From contig JAGQSZ010000008.1 in assembly GCA_020439285.1 (NCBI GenBank), forward strand, positions 1 to 33,430: a stretch of 33,430 nucleotides of DNA, read 5' to 3'. Source of the DNA: Microthrixaceae bacterium. Its GTDB lineage: Bacteria > Actinomycetota > Acidimicrobiia > Acidimicrobiales > Microtrichaceae. The notes under the pieces are model-generated. The model did not search any database and had not been told where the DNA came from. It was given only the letters and a program-made list of their open reading frames with translations. Positions 16,091 to 25,724 of this stretch are shown piece by piece. Numbering within the stretch: position 1 is the stretch's first letter; every line of letters begins with the position of its first letter. The translations under genes were made by a program, and so were the position numbers.

Positions 16091-17056
16091 TCAGCCGACT
16101 GACAAGCAGCGCTGTGCGAGATCGGCAGCGACATCCGGATCGGACATCACGGTGTTGGTGACCACACAGTTGATTCCAAGACCCTCGACTTGGCCGCGAA
16201 GGTGCTTGTCAGCGTTGTCTATCACCAGAGTCGAGCAGTACTCGGCGTACATTTCAGCGACCGAGACTACCGAGGCTTCAAAACCGAGGTCCTTCATCAG
16301 GTCCGCCGCGGGTCCCTTGATCGCTTTGCCCCCGACGATCGGGCTTATTGCGGTGACCTTCTCGCGGGCACGGATCAGCGCGTCGCGAATCCCGGGGACA
16401 GCAAGGACCGGATTGATTGAGATCAGTGGGTTGGACGGAGCGATAATCACTGAGTCGGCCTTGCCAATCGCGTCGATAACGCCCTCAGCAGGTACGCAAG
16501 TGTCGGAGCCGTCGAATCGAATAGATGCGATCGTCGATTGATGACGCTCCCTGACGAAATACTCCTGGAACGCGAGCTCGGAACCATCCGGACGGATCAA
16601 TCTGGTGCGCAACTCACCGTTAGTTACCGGAACCAGTCTCAAGCCCAGGCTCCAAGCCTTGGTTATCTCGTCTGTCACCTGTGACAGTGACAGTCCAGCG
16701 TTGAGTCGAGAGGTGCGGTAGAGGTGGGTGCCAAGGTCCTTGTCGCCGAGCGAGAACCAGCCCGCTGCCTCGCCATCGGAAGCGCTGTCGGGGTCAATCG
16801 AATTAGCGGAGCCGTAGAACCGGAGCATCTCCATTGCGTTCCAAGACTCGTCTCGGAGCCCCCAGCCGGTCTCGGTGTTCATCGAACCGGCGAGCGTGTA
16901 CGTGATGGTGTCCAAGTCTGGTGAGATGTGCAGACCGTGGATGACGCTGTCATCGCCGACATTGACTATGGCGGTCACCTCATTGGGACGGACTACCCGT
17001 ATCAGACCACTGAGAAAGCGGGCAGCCCCGACTCCACCGCACAGAACCGTGATCAT
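16091..17056 (-). CDS. cofD: 2-phospho-L-lactate / phosphoenolpyruvyl transferase of F420 biosynthesis
   Basis: Transfers the phospho-lactyl (or, in mycobacteria, phosphoenolpyruvyl) group from its guanylyl-activated form to Fo, giving F420-0 or dehydro-F420-0; mycobacteria call it FbiA. The 321-residue product shows TVLCGGVGAARFLSGL at the N-terminus, NVGDDSVIHGLHISPDLDTI, GWGLRDESW, FSLGDKDLGTH, and IAPSNPLISINPVL followed by SPIVGGKAIKGPA, the conserved CofD blocks in order. The ATG at 17056 is clear. A 15-base palindrome lies 41 bases upstream and gmd ends 90 bases away. No cofC/fbiD or cofG/cofH (fbiC) gene is in the window. Confidence 0.95.
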   Translation of the reverse strand: MITVLCGGVGAARFLSGLIRVVRPNEVTAIVNVGDDSVIHGLHISPDLDTITYTLAGSMNTETGWGLRDESWNAMEMLRFYGSANSIDPDSASDGEAAGWFSLGDKDLGTHLYRTSRLNAGLSLSQVTDEITKAWSLGLRLVPVTNGELRTRLIRPDGSELAFQEYFVRERHQSTIASIRFDGSDTCVPAEGVIDAIGKADSVIIAPSNPLISINPVLAVPGIRDALIRAREKVTAISPIVGGKAIKGPAADLMKDLGFEASVVSVAEMYAEYCSTLVIDNADKHLRGQVEGLGINCVVTNTVMSDPDVAADLAQRCLSVG

Positions 17057-17096
17057 CGGCTCACCATCAATTCCTCAGAGCCAGTCTCAGCAATAG

Positions 17097-17111
17097 TGAG
17101 CTCGGAGCTCA
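17097..17111. promoter_or_regulatory. Palindrome upstream of cofD
   Basis: TGAGCTC-G-GAGCTCA is an inverted repeat with perfect 7-base arms and a single central base, in the 90-base gap between the gmd stop and the cofD start. It could be an operator for the F420 genes; a hairpin this compact without a T run is a poor terminator. No family assignment is possible. Confidence 0.3.
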
Positions 17112-17146
17112 TGTGGGTGTGGCGCAGCATTCAGGTGACGCCGCGA

Positions 17147-18178
<1,032 letters not shown>

Positions 18179-18200
18179 CTATGGGCGGGTGGAGCCCGAT

Positions 18201-19100
18201 TCAGGTGTGCTTGCGCTGGTCGTCGAGCAGGTCAGAAATGGTCTCCGACAGCGGAATCTGTGGCATCCACCCGGTGTCGGACCGAATGCGGGTGTTGTCG
18301 CCGAGCAGCACAGGAATGTCCACTGGTCTCTCGAGTTCTGGATCTGACACGAGTTCCATAGGGCTCTGAGCAAACGACAGCATCATCTCTGCTAGGTCTG
18401 ACACGGCGGTCGCTCGCCCTGAACAAACGTTGTAGACCTCGCCTGAGGTCCCGTGGCACATGAGGAGCCGGTAGGCGCGTACGACGTCGCGGACATCTGT
18501 GAAATCGCGACGCGGAGACAAGTTGCCGACCGGCACGGTTCTCTCTCCCGATCGCTCATTGGCGACGATCCGCGAAGCCAACGCAGGTGCAACGAACCTG
18601 GTGGACTGTCCTGGTCCCAGATGGTTGAAAGGCCTGGCCCGGACGACATTCTGAGAGAAACCCAGATGGGCCTGCAGAGCAACGAAATCGGCAGCAACCT
18701 TGGATGCTGCATACGGGCTGACCGGCGAGAGCGGCTGATCTTCGGTCAGTGGTAGGTCCTCAGGATCGACATGCCCGTAGACGTCCGCCGAGCCGATCGT
18801 CAGAGTCCGTTCCACGTTCAGTTCGCGTGCCGCCCACAGGACGTTCAATGTTCCTTCGGCGTTCGCCCGGAAAGTGATCTGTGGGGTGCGCCATGAGCCA
18901 CCTACGTCGCTCGCGCCTGCGAGGTGGTAGACGACATCGGGTTGGTACTTGCGCATGGTCTCCTGCAACGCAGGAGCATCGAGCACATCGAGGCCGTCGG
19001 TGGACCTATCTGTGCCGAATACCTCGTCACCTTGTTCCTCAAGGTGTGCGATCAGATGATGGCCGACGAAACCGCCAGCGCCAGTGACAAGCGCCCTCAC
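18201..19100 (-). CDS. rmd: GDP-6-deoxy-D-mannose reductase (GDP-D-rhamnose forming)
   Basis: Reduces GDP-4-keto-6-deoxy-D-mannose to GDP-D-rhamnose. The product is an extended SDR with VTGAGGFVGHHL at the N-terminus, HLAGASDVGGSW, the serine segment IGSADVYG, YAASKVAAD with Tyr and Lys, RPFNHLGPGQ, and RDFTDVRDVVRAY. The RPFNHxGPGQ segment is characteristic of Rmd/TalD-type reductases. From the GTG at 19100 it has 300 residues; an AGAGG ends 7 bases before that codon. A GTG at 19139 would add 13 unconserved residues. It pairs with gmd, located just downstream. GDP-6-deoxy-talose synthase is the closest alternative. Confidence 0.87.
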   Translation of the reverse strand: MRALVTGAGGFVGHHLIAHLEEQGDEVFGTDRSTDGLDVLDAPALQETMRKYQPDVVYHLAGASDVGGSWRTPQITFRANAEGTLNVLWAARELNVERTLTIGSADVYGHVDPEDLPLTEDQPLSPVSPYAASKVAADFVALQAHLGFSQNVVRARPFNHLGPGQSTRFVAPALASRIVANERSGERTVPVGNLSPRRDFTDVRDVVRAYRLLMCHGTSGEVYNVCSGRATAVSDLAEMMLSFAQSPMELVSDPELERPVDIPVLLGDNTRIRSDTGWMPQIPLSETISDLLDDQRKHT

Positions 19101-19177
19101 TTGTGGACCTCTGGATCTTGGGGGGACATCGGCTTCCACTGTAGAGGCGCCTGACCCAGAACCGGCTCACAGCTGTA

Positions 19178-19209
19178 TTGAGAACTGCGAACTTGCGGCG
19201 CGATACGAT
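19178..19209 (+). promoter_or_regulatory. Possible promoter for the GT2/DUF5719 operon
   Basis: TTGAGA at 19178 and TACGAT at 19204 resemble -35 and -10 boxes. The 20-base spacing is longer than ideal, but the -10 is a good TAnnnT. It would give a short leader ending in AAGGA (19226-19230) just ahead of the ATT at 19239. Weak evidence. Confidence 0.25.
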
Positions 19210-19316
19210 CACCTTTTTCGCGACGAAGGACGTAAGTCATTTCCTCCGCTGACGACGATCAGGACCAAACCGAAGGATCACCGGGTGTTTCAGAAGGCCA
19301 GGGTGCACCACCCGTA

Positions 19317-22300
19317 GTGGCCGTGATGGTCGCGTCCGAGCCGGGCGACTGGTTTGAGGACACGCTCGACTCCTTGGCTGCTACGGCGTACGAGAATCTG
19401 TCCGTGCTCGTCATCGACAACGCGGGCAACGACTCCATTAGTGAAGAACTAGCTGTTCGGATAGCTGCGGTCCTGCCGTCTGCGTTCGTCAAGAGAGCCG
19501 AGTCCGGTAACGGTTTCTCGGCAGCTGCTAACGAAGCACTGAGGTCAGTTGAAGGTGCCGCCTTCTATCTGTTCCTCCACGATGATGTTCTCCTCTACCC
19601 CGATGCTGTGACCGAACTGGTTGCCGAGGCGTTCCGTTCGAACTCGGGGATAGTGGGAGCGAAACTCGTCGACTGGGATGACCACCAACGACTCCTGTCT
19701 GTCGGGATTCGCGTCGACCCGTATGGTTTCGCAGCCCAGATTTCCGAACCGGGTGAACTGGATCAGTCACAACACGACACGCCCCGGCCGGTGTTCGCTG
19801 TAGCTGATGCGTGCATGCTCGTCAGGGCTGACCTCTTTGCCACACTCGGCGGTTTCGACGAGGACATCCCATTCTTCGGCGAAGAGATAGATCTCTGTTG
19901 GCGCGCCCACGTTGCTGGAGCATCCGTCGAATACTGCCCGAGCGCCGTCGTGGCTCACCGCGAGAGATTCGAGCAACGTCGACCGCTCGAAAACCGTCAG
20001 ACTCTTGAGATTCGCCACCATGCGCGGGTCATGCTGAAGAACTATTCCATTGGGCGATTGCTCCTAGTGGTCCCGATGGCGTTTCTGTTGTCGGTGGTCG
20101 ATCTTGTTGCTTCAGCCGTGTTGGGCCACTTCCGACGCTCAGGCGACATTGCGACGGCTTGGGTATGGAACCTTGTCCATACCCCGTCTCTGGTCGGGGC
20201 TAGAAGGCGTACCCGTAAGGCTCGAACCGTTCCCGACGGCAACTACGTGGTTTTGATGCGACAGGGCAGTTCGCGTCTGCGGTCCTTGGTACGCGGTACT
20301 GAAGGAGAGAACAGGCTCCAAGCCCTTGCCTCGAGTGGACGTGGTTATCTGCGTGAAGCGACTTCAAGATCCCGGCGTGCCGGAGTCGCAATGGTGCTCA
20401 TCGCGTTGGTCTTCGGGCTCTATGGCGCCCGAGGGTTGATCTTCGGAGACATACCAACCATGCGCGAGTTGCCATTGCTCGGTCGAAGTGCTGGGCAGAT
20501 GCTCAGTGAGTGGTTGGGGGGATGGCGCGAAACCGGACTGGGAGAACCAGCCGTTTCGCCTGGAGTCATTCCCGCGAGTGGGATTCTGGGATGGCTGTTG
20601 TTCGGCTCGCTCAGCGCAGCGCGACGCGTTCTGTTCCTAGGGACTCTGATCCTTGGTGCGCTGGGCTCATGGAAGCTGTTGAACAGGTCTGGTTCAACAG
20701 CAACACGAGCCGGATTCTTGGTTGTCTACTCGTTGAATCCGGTTGTGCTCAACGCTGTCGCCGCAGGCCGCTTTCAAGCTCTGGTCATGTACGCCGCCGC
20801 GCCTTGGCTACTTCGACGAGTAGCGACCGCAGCCCGAATCGAACCATTCATCGAGGGGACACTCGATGGGACCGAAGCTGATGACCCATCACGCTCCGCA
20901 GTTGTCGTACCGGTGAACGAACCAAGGTTGGCGCGTACTGTTGCTGGGTGTGCGCTGATCCTTTCGGCGGTTGCTGCACTCAGCCCATTGGGTGCGCTCC
21001 TGCTCGCAGCGCTCGTTTTGATTCTGGGTCTCGTCATCGTCGGTTCGGGTGCTCGTGCACAAGGTTTGCGGATCCTCACAATGGGGATCTCCGGCTTGTT
21101 GATCAGTGCCGTAGTGAATGCCCCGTGGCTCTATTCAGCTCTGCGTTCCGGTGACGGTTCCACTCTTACCGGGTATTTCAGAACAGCAGTGCGCTCGCCG
21201 TCTGCTGCGCAGATTCTGACTGGCTCAGTCGGCCCAGTCAGAACTGGAGCGCTTGGATGGGGGCTGTTGCTAGCGGCTCTGTTCGCCCTCGTGGCAGCCC
21301 GGAGCTGGCGCCTGAAGCTCACGGTTTTCGCTTGGGTCACGGCCCTTGGGTCCTGGTTCGCAGCGGTGATGATGGCTCGGTCGGGGCTATTCGGTGGAGC
21401 CGGCCTGGAGTTAGTGCTGATGCCATCGGTGCTAGCTGTTTCCATGGCAGTTGCGATGGGCATCCTGGCATTCGAGAAGGACGTACTGGGCTCGGACTTC
21501 GGGGCCGAACAGATCCTGGCTGGTGTCGCTGCCCTGGGACTTGTGATCGGATTGGTGCCCATTGGAATCGCGTCCATCGACGGGCGATGGTTCCAACCTC
21601 AAGGTGATTTCGAATCAGTACTGGATCCAGTTGACTCCAGTACGAACTTTCGGACCGTTTGGGTCGGTGATCCTGACGTGTTGCCTCTGGCAGGCTGGCC
21701 TCTGGGGCACGAGAACCTCGCAATCGGAACATCTGTCGGATTGAACCCGACACTCACGAGTCGATACCGAACCGAGGGCGGAGCGGGGGTGGACGTCCTC
21801 ACCGCCGCGATCCAAGCCGCGATCGATGGTCAGAGCAGTCGCCTCGGACGAATCCTCGCACCTATGGGGGTGAAGTATGTCGTCGTGGTCGACCGACCTG
21901 CTCCACTTCCCTACACGAGAGCCCGGGTTTCGATGCCCAGCGATTTGGTCTCTGCTCTGCGATCCCAGGTGGACCTGAGTCCGATCGATGTGAATCCAGC
22001 GATGGCAATGTTCCGGGTCGATGGAACCTGGCCGCTGCGGTCTGACATCTCGGCAGCCGAAGGGGTTGACAAGGAACTGAAGAGTTTGCGTGAGCAACTA
22101 TGGATCGACCCGGGTCTGCCTCCTGCAGTGCTAGGCAAGAACAGTGGTACGCGATTCACTGGTGAGCTCAAGAGCGGCACCACGATCTTCCAAGCTGTAA
22201 CTGCTGACCCCGGATGGGACCTCAAAGTCAATGGCTCTGGAATCAAACGGGCCGACTGGCGAGGCTGGGGACAGAAGCTTGAAGTTTCAGCATCAGGCAA

Positions 22301-22565
22301 AGCAGTGCTCAAGTTCAGTCCACCAAAGACGTTCCGGGCTCTGCAGTTGCTGCAACTCGGAACTGCGATTGCTTTGATCGCTGTCGTACTCGGGGTTGGG
22401 CGCCCACGACGAAAGCTGACAAAGTCTGGTCCCAGCACGCCGACGGATCAACGGATTCTCTCGGTGGGGTTGCTCGCCGACGTTCCTAGTGGCGACTCGA
22501 TGGCTGAATCGGTCGAGTCAACGGATTTAGGTTCCTCAACAGACCGGGAGCACGTCGATGAATAA
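19317..22565 (+). CDS. Giant GT2 glycosyltransferase fused to a polytopic membrane domain
   Basis: A 1082-residue protein (from the GTG at 19317). The N-terminal GT-A domain (about 1-235) has VIDNAGND, the metal-binding region FLHDDVLL (HDD at 88-90), ACMLVRADLFATLGGFDE and FFGEEIDLCWRA, as in rhamnosyl/galactofuranosyl-type GT2 enzymes. A membrane region follows (about 245-770) with roughly ten hydrophobic helices, then an extracytoplasmic domain (about 770-1000), a last helix (about 1020-1040) and a hydrophilic tail. Such proteins in actinobacteria sit beside DUF5719 genes, and here the stop overlaps the next start by 8 bases. The domain order suggests sugar addition inside and glycan handling across the membrane (inference). 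The frame is open to 19236 upstream, and PPVVAV just before the GTG looks like the first beta strand of the fold, so the true start may be the ATT at 19239. Confidence 0.88.
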   Translation: MAVMVASEPGDWFEDTLDSLAATAYENLSVLVIDNAGNDSISEELAVRIAAVLPSAFVKRAESGNGFSAAANEALRSVEGAAFYLFLHDDVLLYPDAVTELVAEAFRSNSGIVGAKLVDWDDHQRLLSVGIRVDPYGFAAQISEPGELDQSQHDTPRPVFAVADACMLVRADLFATLGGFDEDIPFFGEEIDLCWRAHVAGASVEYCPSAVVAHRERFEQRRPLENRQTLEIRHHARVMLKNYSIGRLLLVVPMAFLLSVVDLVASAVLGHFRRSGDIATAWVWNLVHTPSLVGARRRTRKARTVPDGNYVVLMRQGSSRLRSLVRGTEGENRLQALASSGRGYLREATSRSRRAGVAMVLIALVFGLYGARGLIFGDIPTMRELPLLGRSAGQMLSEWLGGWRETGLGEPAVSPGVIPASGILGWLLFGSLSAARRVLFLGTLILGALGSWKLLNRSGSTATRAGFLVVYSLNPVVLNAVAAGRFQALVMYAAAPWLLRRVATAARIEPFIEGTLDGTEADDPSRSAVVVPVNEPRLARTVAGCALILSAVAALSPLGALLLAALVLILGLVIVGSGARAQGLRILTMGISGLLISAVVNAPWLYSALRSGDGSTLTGYFRTAVRSPSAAQILTGSVGPVRTGALGWGLLLAALFALVAARSWRLKLTVFAWVTALGSWFAAVMMARSGLFGGAGLELVLMPSVLAVSMAVAMGILAFEKDVLGSDFGAEQILAGVAALGLVIGLVPIGIASIDGRWFQPQGDFESVLDPVDSSTNFRTVWVGDPDVLPLAGWPLGHENLAIGTSVGLNPTLTSRYRTEGGAGVDVLTAAIQAAIDGQSSRLGRILAPMGVKYVVVVDRPAPLPYTRARVSMPSDLVSALRSQVDLSPIDVNPAMAMFRVDGTWPLRSDISAAEGVDKELKSLREQLWIDPGLPPAVLGKNSGTRFTGELKSGTTIFQAVTADPGWDLKVNGSGIKRADWRGWGQKLEVSASGKAVLKFSPPKTFRALQLLQLGTAIALIAVVLGVGRPRRKLTKSGPSTPTDQRILSVGLLADVPSGDSMAESVESTDLGSSTDREHVDE

Positions 22566-24048
22566 GTCGCGCCTCCTGTTGGTCAGCGTCGTGGTATTGG
22601 CGATAGCTCTGCTGTCTTCTTCTTGGAGTGGGCGGGGAGCCAAGGAGTCAATAGAGGCCACTGGGCTCGGGGTACCAGTCATCGGAGCGCAGAGCGATGC
22701 TTCCTCAACATGGTTCTGTACCGCTGGATCAGCACCACTGGACCCTGTTCCTCACCACCAGGTTGCCATCACCAATGTCGGGCAGCGATCCACCCCGGTA
22801 CGGGTGACCGCATATGGGCCGGACGGTGTGGCCGGAACACATACGGTCCATGTCGCTGCCAACGAAGCGAACATTGTGGATCTGGATACAACGTTCTCAG
22901 CAGCGGGTCTGTCGGCGATGGTCGAAGCCCCTCGCGGAGCGATCTCGGTGTCGAGTTGGCTGTTGTCGGCAAAAGTTGGGGACATCTCGCAGTGTGAGCG
23001 TGAGTCGTCATCGGTCTGGTATTTCCCGTCACAGACAACTGTGACCGGCTCGACAGCAAGTCTGGTTCTGTTCAATCCGTTCTCCTCAGATGCAGGGGTC
23101 GACATCTCGGCCGCGGTTTCAGATGGAATCAGATCGCCAACCGAATGGGCTGGGGTAGTGGTACCTGCTGGAACGACCAAAGTGATTGATCTTTCACAAT
23201 TCATCCAGCGCAGGGATCAGTTCTCGGTCACCGTCGAAGTCAGGTCCGGGCGTGTCTTCGCCAACTCAGTCCAGACCTATACCAAAGTTGAACTCGAACC
23301 TAGCCCCGTTGTCACCGGCCTTCGTTTGACTCGGCCTGTGGCGAATCCGCGGAGCAAATGGGTGTTCGCTGGAGGATTCAAGGATTCGGGGGCGGCGGAG
23401 AGCATCGTGGTTCAGAACCCGGGATCGTCTTCGGTGACGGTCAGTGTTCAAGTCTCGCCATATGGAACGGATCAGGACCTTGCCCCGGAGCCTTTTGAGA
23501 TGCAGGTGCCCCCACGCCGTTACGCCGTCCTCGACCTGACCCAGGAAGGACGCGTGCCAGACGTTGGATTCCACTCGATAACGGTCGAGTCCAACCAAGG
23601 CCGTCCCATCGTGGTTCAGCGCCGTATTCGGATTTCGGCCGAGCCGACCACGGATGAGTCCACGGTCACCCGCCCGGACATCGCCACGGGGGTTGCTGCC
23701 ACGACGGGCTCGACTGGCGGAGCCAGAAACTGGGTCATACCCGGGGTGATCACTGGACGTTCGAACACCCCGCTCGCGTTTATCCACAATCCGGGCGACG
23801 AAGCTGCCACGATCAAAGTGGTGACTACCGATGATGATGGCAACAGCGTGGTCTTGGTGGAGAACCATGAGATCCCACCCAGCGATGGTCTGGCGCTCCC
23901 GCTAACACACGAATCCTTGGCGGACGCTGCTGTAAGGGTCTACGAGGTCAGCGCAACAGCCCCGGTTGTGGTCGAACAACTCGTCACCCTCAACGCGATC
24001 CCGGACCTTGCTGTGACGTCCGCGTTTCCGCTCGGGCGCCAGAACTAG
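22558..24048 (+). CDS. DUF5719-like secreted or membrane-anchored protein
   Basis: A 496-residue protein with an N-terminal hydrophobic segment (about 5-22, signal peptide or anchor). The rest is a long run of beta-rich, Ser/Thr/Val-rich repeats. Segments such as WFCTAGSA, VAITNVG, VWYFPSQTTVTGSTASLVLFNP and WVIPGVITGRSNTPLAFIHNPG look like repeated 'xxWYFPxGxT..xxLxLxNP' units near residues 50, 150, 270 and 390. That is the pattern of the actinobacterial DUF5719 family, whose function is unknown. The ATG lies inside the end of the GT2 gene (8-base overlap), so the two are translationally coupled and probably act together at the cell surface. Confidence 0.82.
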   Translation: MNKSRLLLVSVVVLAIALLSSSWSGRGAKESIEATGLGVPVIGAQSDASSTWFCTAGSAPLDPVPHHQVAITNVGQRSTPVRVTAYGPDGVAGTHTVHVAANEANIVDLDTTFSAAGLSAMVEAPRGAISVSSWLLSAKVGDISQCERESSSVWYFPSQTTVTGSTASLVLFNPFSSDAGVDISAAVSDGIRSPTEWAGVVVPAGTTKVIDLSQFIQRRDQFSVTVEVRSGRVFANSVQTYTKVELEPSPVVTGLRLTRPVANPRSKWVFAGGFKDSGAAESIVVQNPGSSSVTVSVQVSPYGTDQDLAPEPFEMQVPPRRYAVLDLTQEGRVPDVGFHSITVESNQGRPIVVQRRIRISAEPTTDESTVTRPDIATGVAATTGSTGGARNWVIPGVITGRSNTPLAFIHNPGDEAATIKVVTTDDDGNSVVLVENHEIPPSDGLALPLTHESLADAAVRVYEVSATAPVVVEQLVTLNAIPDLAVTSAFPLGRQN

Positions 24049-24060
24049 CACACTTGAGCC

Positions 24061-24585
24061 ATGGAGCGATTGCTGCTTGCACTGGTGCTGGGTTTGGTGG
24101 CCGTTGGATTCGCGTTGTGGATGCAACGGCGTTCCATACCAACCGCAACTGAGTCAGTAGGCGAGTTCAAAGCTCCGGAACATCTATACCGTGAGGATTT
24201 CGATGGGCCGGAATCCCCGTGGCTGGTGGCCGTGTTCACCTCGGCGACCTGTTCTACGTGCGCCGATGTGTGGGTCAAGGCGAAAGCACTGCGATCTCCA
24301 CAAGTTGCCGTTCAAGAAATCGAAGAAACAACTGACGCCGAGTTGCACCGTCGCTACGACGTACGAGCCGTTCCGATCGTTGCAATCGCGGATACCGACG
24401 GAGTTGTCCGAGCGTCGTTCATGGGACCAGTTTCGGCCACTCATCTGTGGGCGGGGCTTGCAGAACTCCGAGATCCGGGTTCGGGGCCAAGCGGGTGTGC
24501 AGAGTCTGCAGCTGGACCGAACCTGTCCGACTACGAATGCTCTGGCGGAGGGCATGTTCAACCAACTGACGCGAGTGGGAACTGA
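24061..24585 (+). CDS. Membrane-anchored thioredoxin-like protein
   Basis: A 174-residue protein with one N-terminal membrane helix (about 3-20) and a thioredoxin fold facing outward. The active site is C64-S-T-C67 in FTSATCSTCADVW. The cis-proline motif is VRAVPIVAIAD, and a final strand reads GVVRASFMGP. The C-terminus has an extra Gly/Ser-rich tail with two more cysteines. It could carry out disulfide exchange or cytochrome maturation outside the membrane; the partner is unknown. It starts 12 bases after the DUF5719 gene and so probably shares its transcript; exported cysteine-containing proteins elsewhere in the window are possible clients (inference). Confidence 0.85.
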   Translation: MERLLLALVLGLVAVGFALWMQRRSIPTATESVGEFKAPEHLYREDFDGPESPWLVAVFTSATCSTCADVWVKAKALRSPQVAVQEIEETTDAELHRRYDVRAVPIVAIADTDGVVRASFMGPVSATHLWAGLAELRDPGSGPSGCAESAAGPNLSDYECSGGGHVQPTDASGN

Positions 24586-24662
24586 ACCGGCGTTGAATCT
24601 ACGGTTGCGACCGCATCCCAATTCCGGTGAACCCGGAACCATCGATAACTCCTGGAGACACG

Positions 24663-25712
24663 ATGTCTGACAAGACCTTTGCCGGAAACTACTTCGAGGA
24701 TTTCAGGATCGGGCAGGTCTTGAACCACGCGACTCCTCGCACGATCACAACTGGCGACGTGTCCATGTACACCGCGCTGTACGGCACGCGATTTGCTGTG
24801 AACTCCTCGGATGAGTTCGCCCGAGCCATCGGACTCGAACGCTCACCAGTCGACGACCTGCTCGCATTCCACATGGTGTTCGGCAAGACGGTTCCTGACG
24901 TGTCCCTCAACGCTGTCGCCAACCTCGGATACGCGAACGGTCGCTTCGGAGCAGCGGTCTATCCGGGCGACACCGTGACGACCACCTCGACAGTCACCGG
25001 CCTGAAGCAGAACAGCAACGGCAAGACTGGCGTTGTTTATGTCAACTCTGTGGGCCGCAATCAGCGTGGCGAGATGGTGCTCGACTACACGCGTTGGGTG
25101 ATGGTCAACAAGGCCGACTCCGAAGCTCCCGAACCAGAAGTCGTGGTGCCCGATCTGCCAAAGGCCGTTCCGGCAGATGAACTGGTTCTACCGGACATGA
25201 CCATGTCGGGATACGACCGGGCACTCGCTGGTTCCGACTTCGTGTGGGGTGATTACGAGGTCGGTGAGCGGATCGATCACGTGGACGGAATGACAATCGA
25301 AGAGGCCGAGCATCAACTGGCAACGCGGCTATACCAGAACACCGCCAAGGTTCACTTTGATCAGTTCGCTGCCAACTCGGGACGGTTCAAGCGGCGCCTG
25401 ATTTACGGCGGCCACATCATCAGCCTGGCAAGAGCTTTGTCATTCAACGGTCTGGCCAACGCGTTCAAGGTGCTCGCCATCAACGCAGGGTCCCACGCCA
25501 ACCCCACCTTTGCCGGCGACACGATCTACGCCTACAGCGAAGTGCTCGACAAGATTGAACTCCCCGGCACCTCAGATGTCGGCGCACTTCGCCTGCGTAC
25601 CGTCGCCACCAAGGACCGACCCGCAGGCGACTTCCCGTACAAGGGTGACGACAACAAGTACGACCCCTCGGTGGTGTTGGACTTCGACTACACCGTCGCG
25701 CTGCCCCGATAG
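24663..25712 (+). CDS. mch: Mesaconyl-CoA hydratase (beta-methylmalyl-CoA dehydratase), double hot-dog MaoC type
   Basis: Reversibly hydrates mesaconyl-C1-CoA to beta-methylmalyl-CoA, a step of the ethylmalonyl-CoA pathway and of some 3-hydroxypropionate cycles. The 349-residue product matches the characterised bacterial enzymes from end to end as I recall them: GNYFEDFRIGQ, HATPRTITTGDVSMYTALYG, FHMVFGKTVPDISLNA-type segment (here DVSLNA), YPGDTV, GKTGVVYV, then in the second half ERIDHVDGMTIEEAEH, ATRLYQNTAKVHFDQ, IYGGHIISLARALSFNGLANA, TVATKDRPAGDFPY and VVLDFDYTV. The ATG at 24663 follows GGAG by 7 bases; an upstream in-frame GTG at 24627 lacks such a site. A threonine aldolase-like gene follows after 12 bases. 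No other ethylmalonyl-CoA pathway gene is visible here. Confidence 0.9.
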   Translation: MSDKTFAGNYFEDFRIGQVLNHATPRTITTGDVSMYTALYGTRFAVNSSDEFARAIGLERSPVDDLLAFHMVFGKTVPDVSLNAVANLGYANGRFGAAVYPGDTVTTTSTVTGLKQNSNGKTGVVYVNSVGRNQRGEMVLDYTRWVMVNKADSEAPEPEVVVPDLPKAVPADELVLPDMTMSGYDRALAGSDFVWGDYEVGERIDHVDGMTIEEAEHQLATRLYQNTAKVHFDQFAANSGRFKRRLIYGGHIISLARALSFNGLANAFKVLAINAGSHANPTFAGDTIYAYSEVLDKIELPGTSDVGALRLRTVATKDRPAGDFPYKGDDNKYDPSVVLDFDYTVALPR

Positions 25713-25724
25713 TCAGCATCTCGC

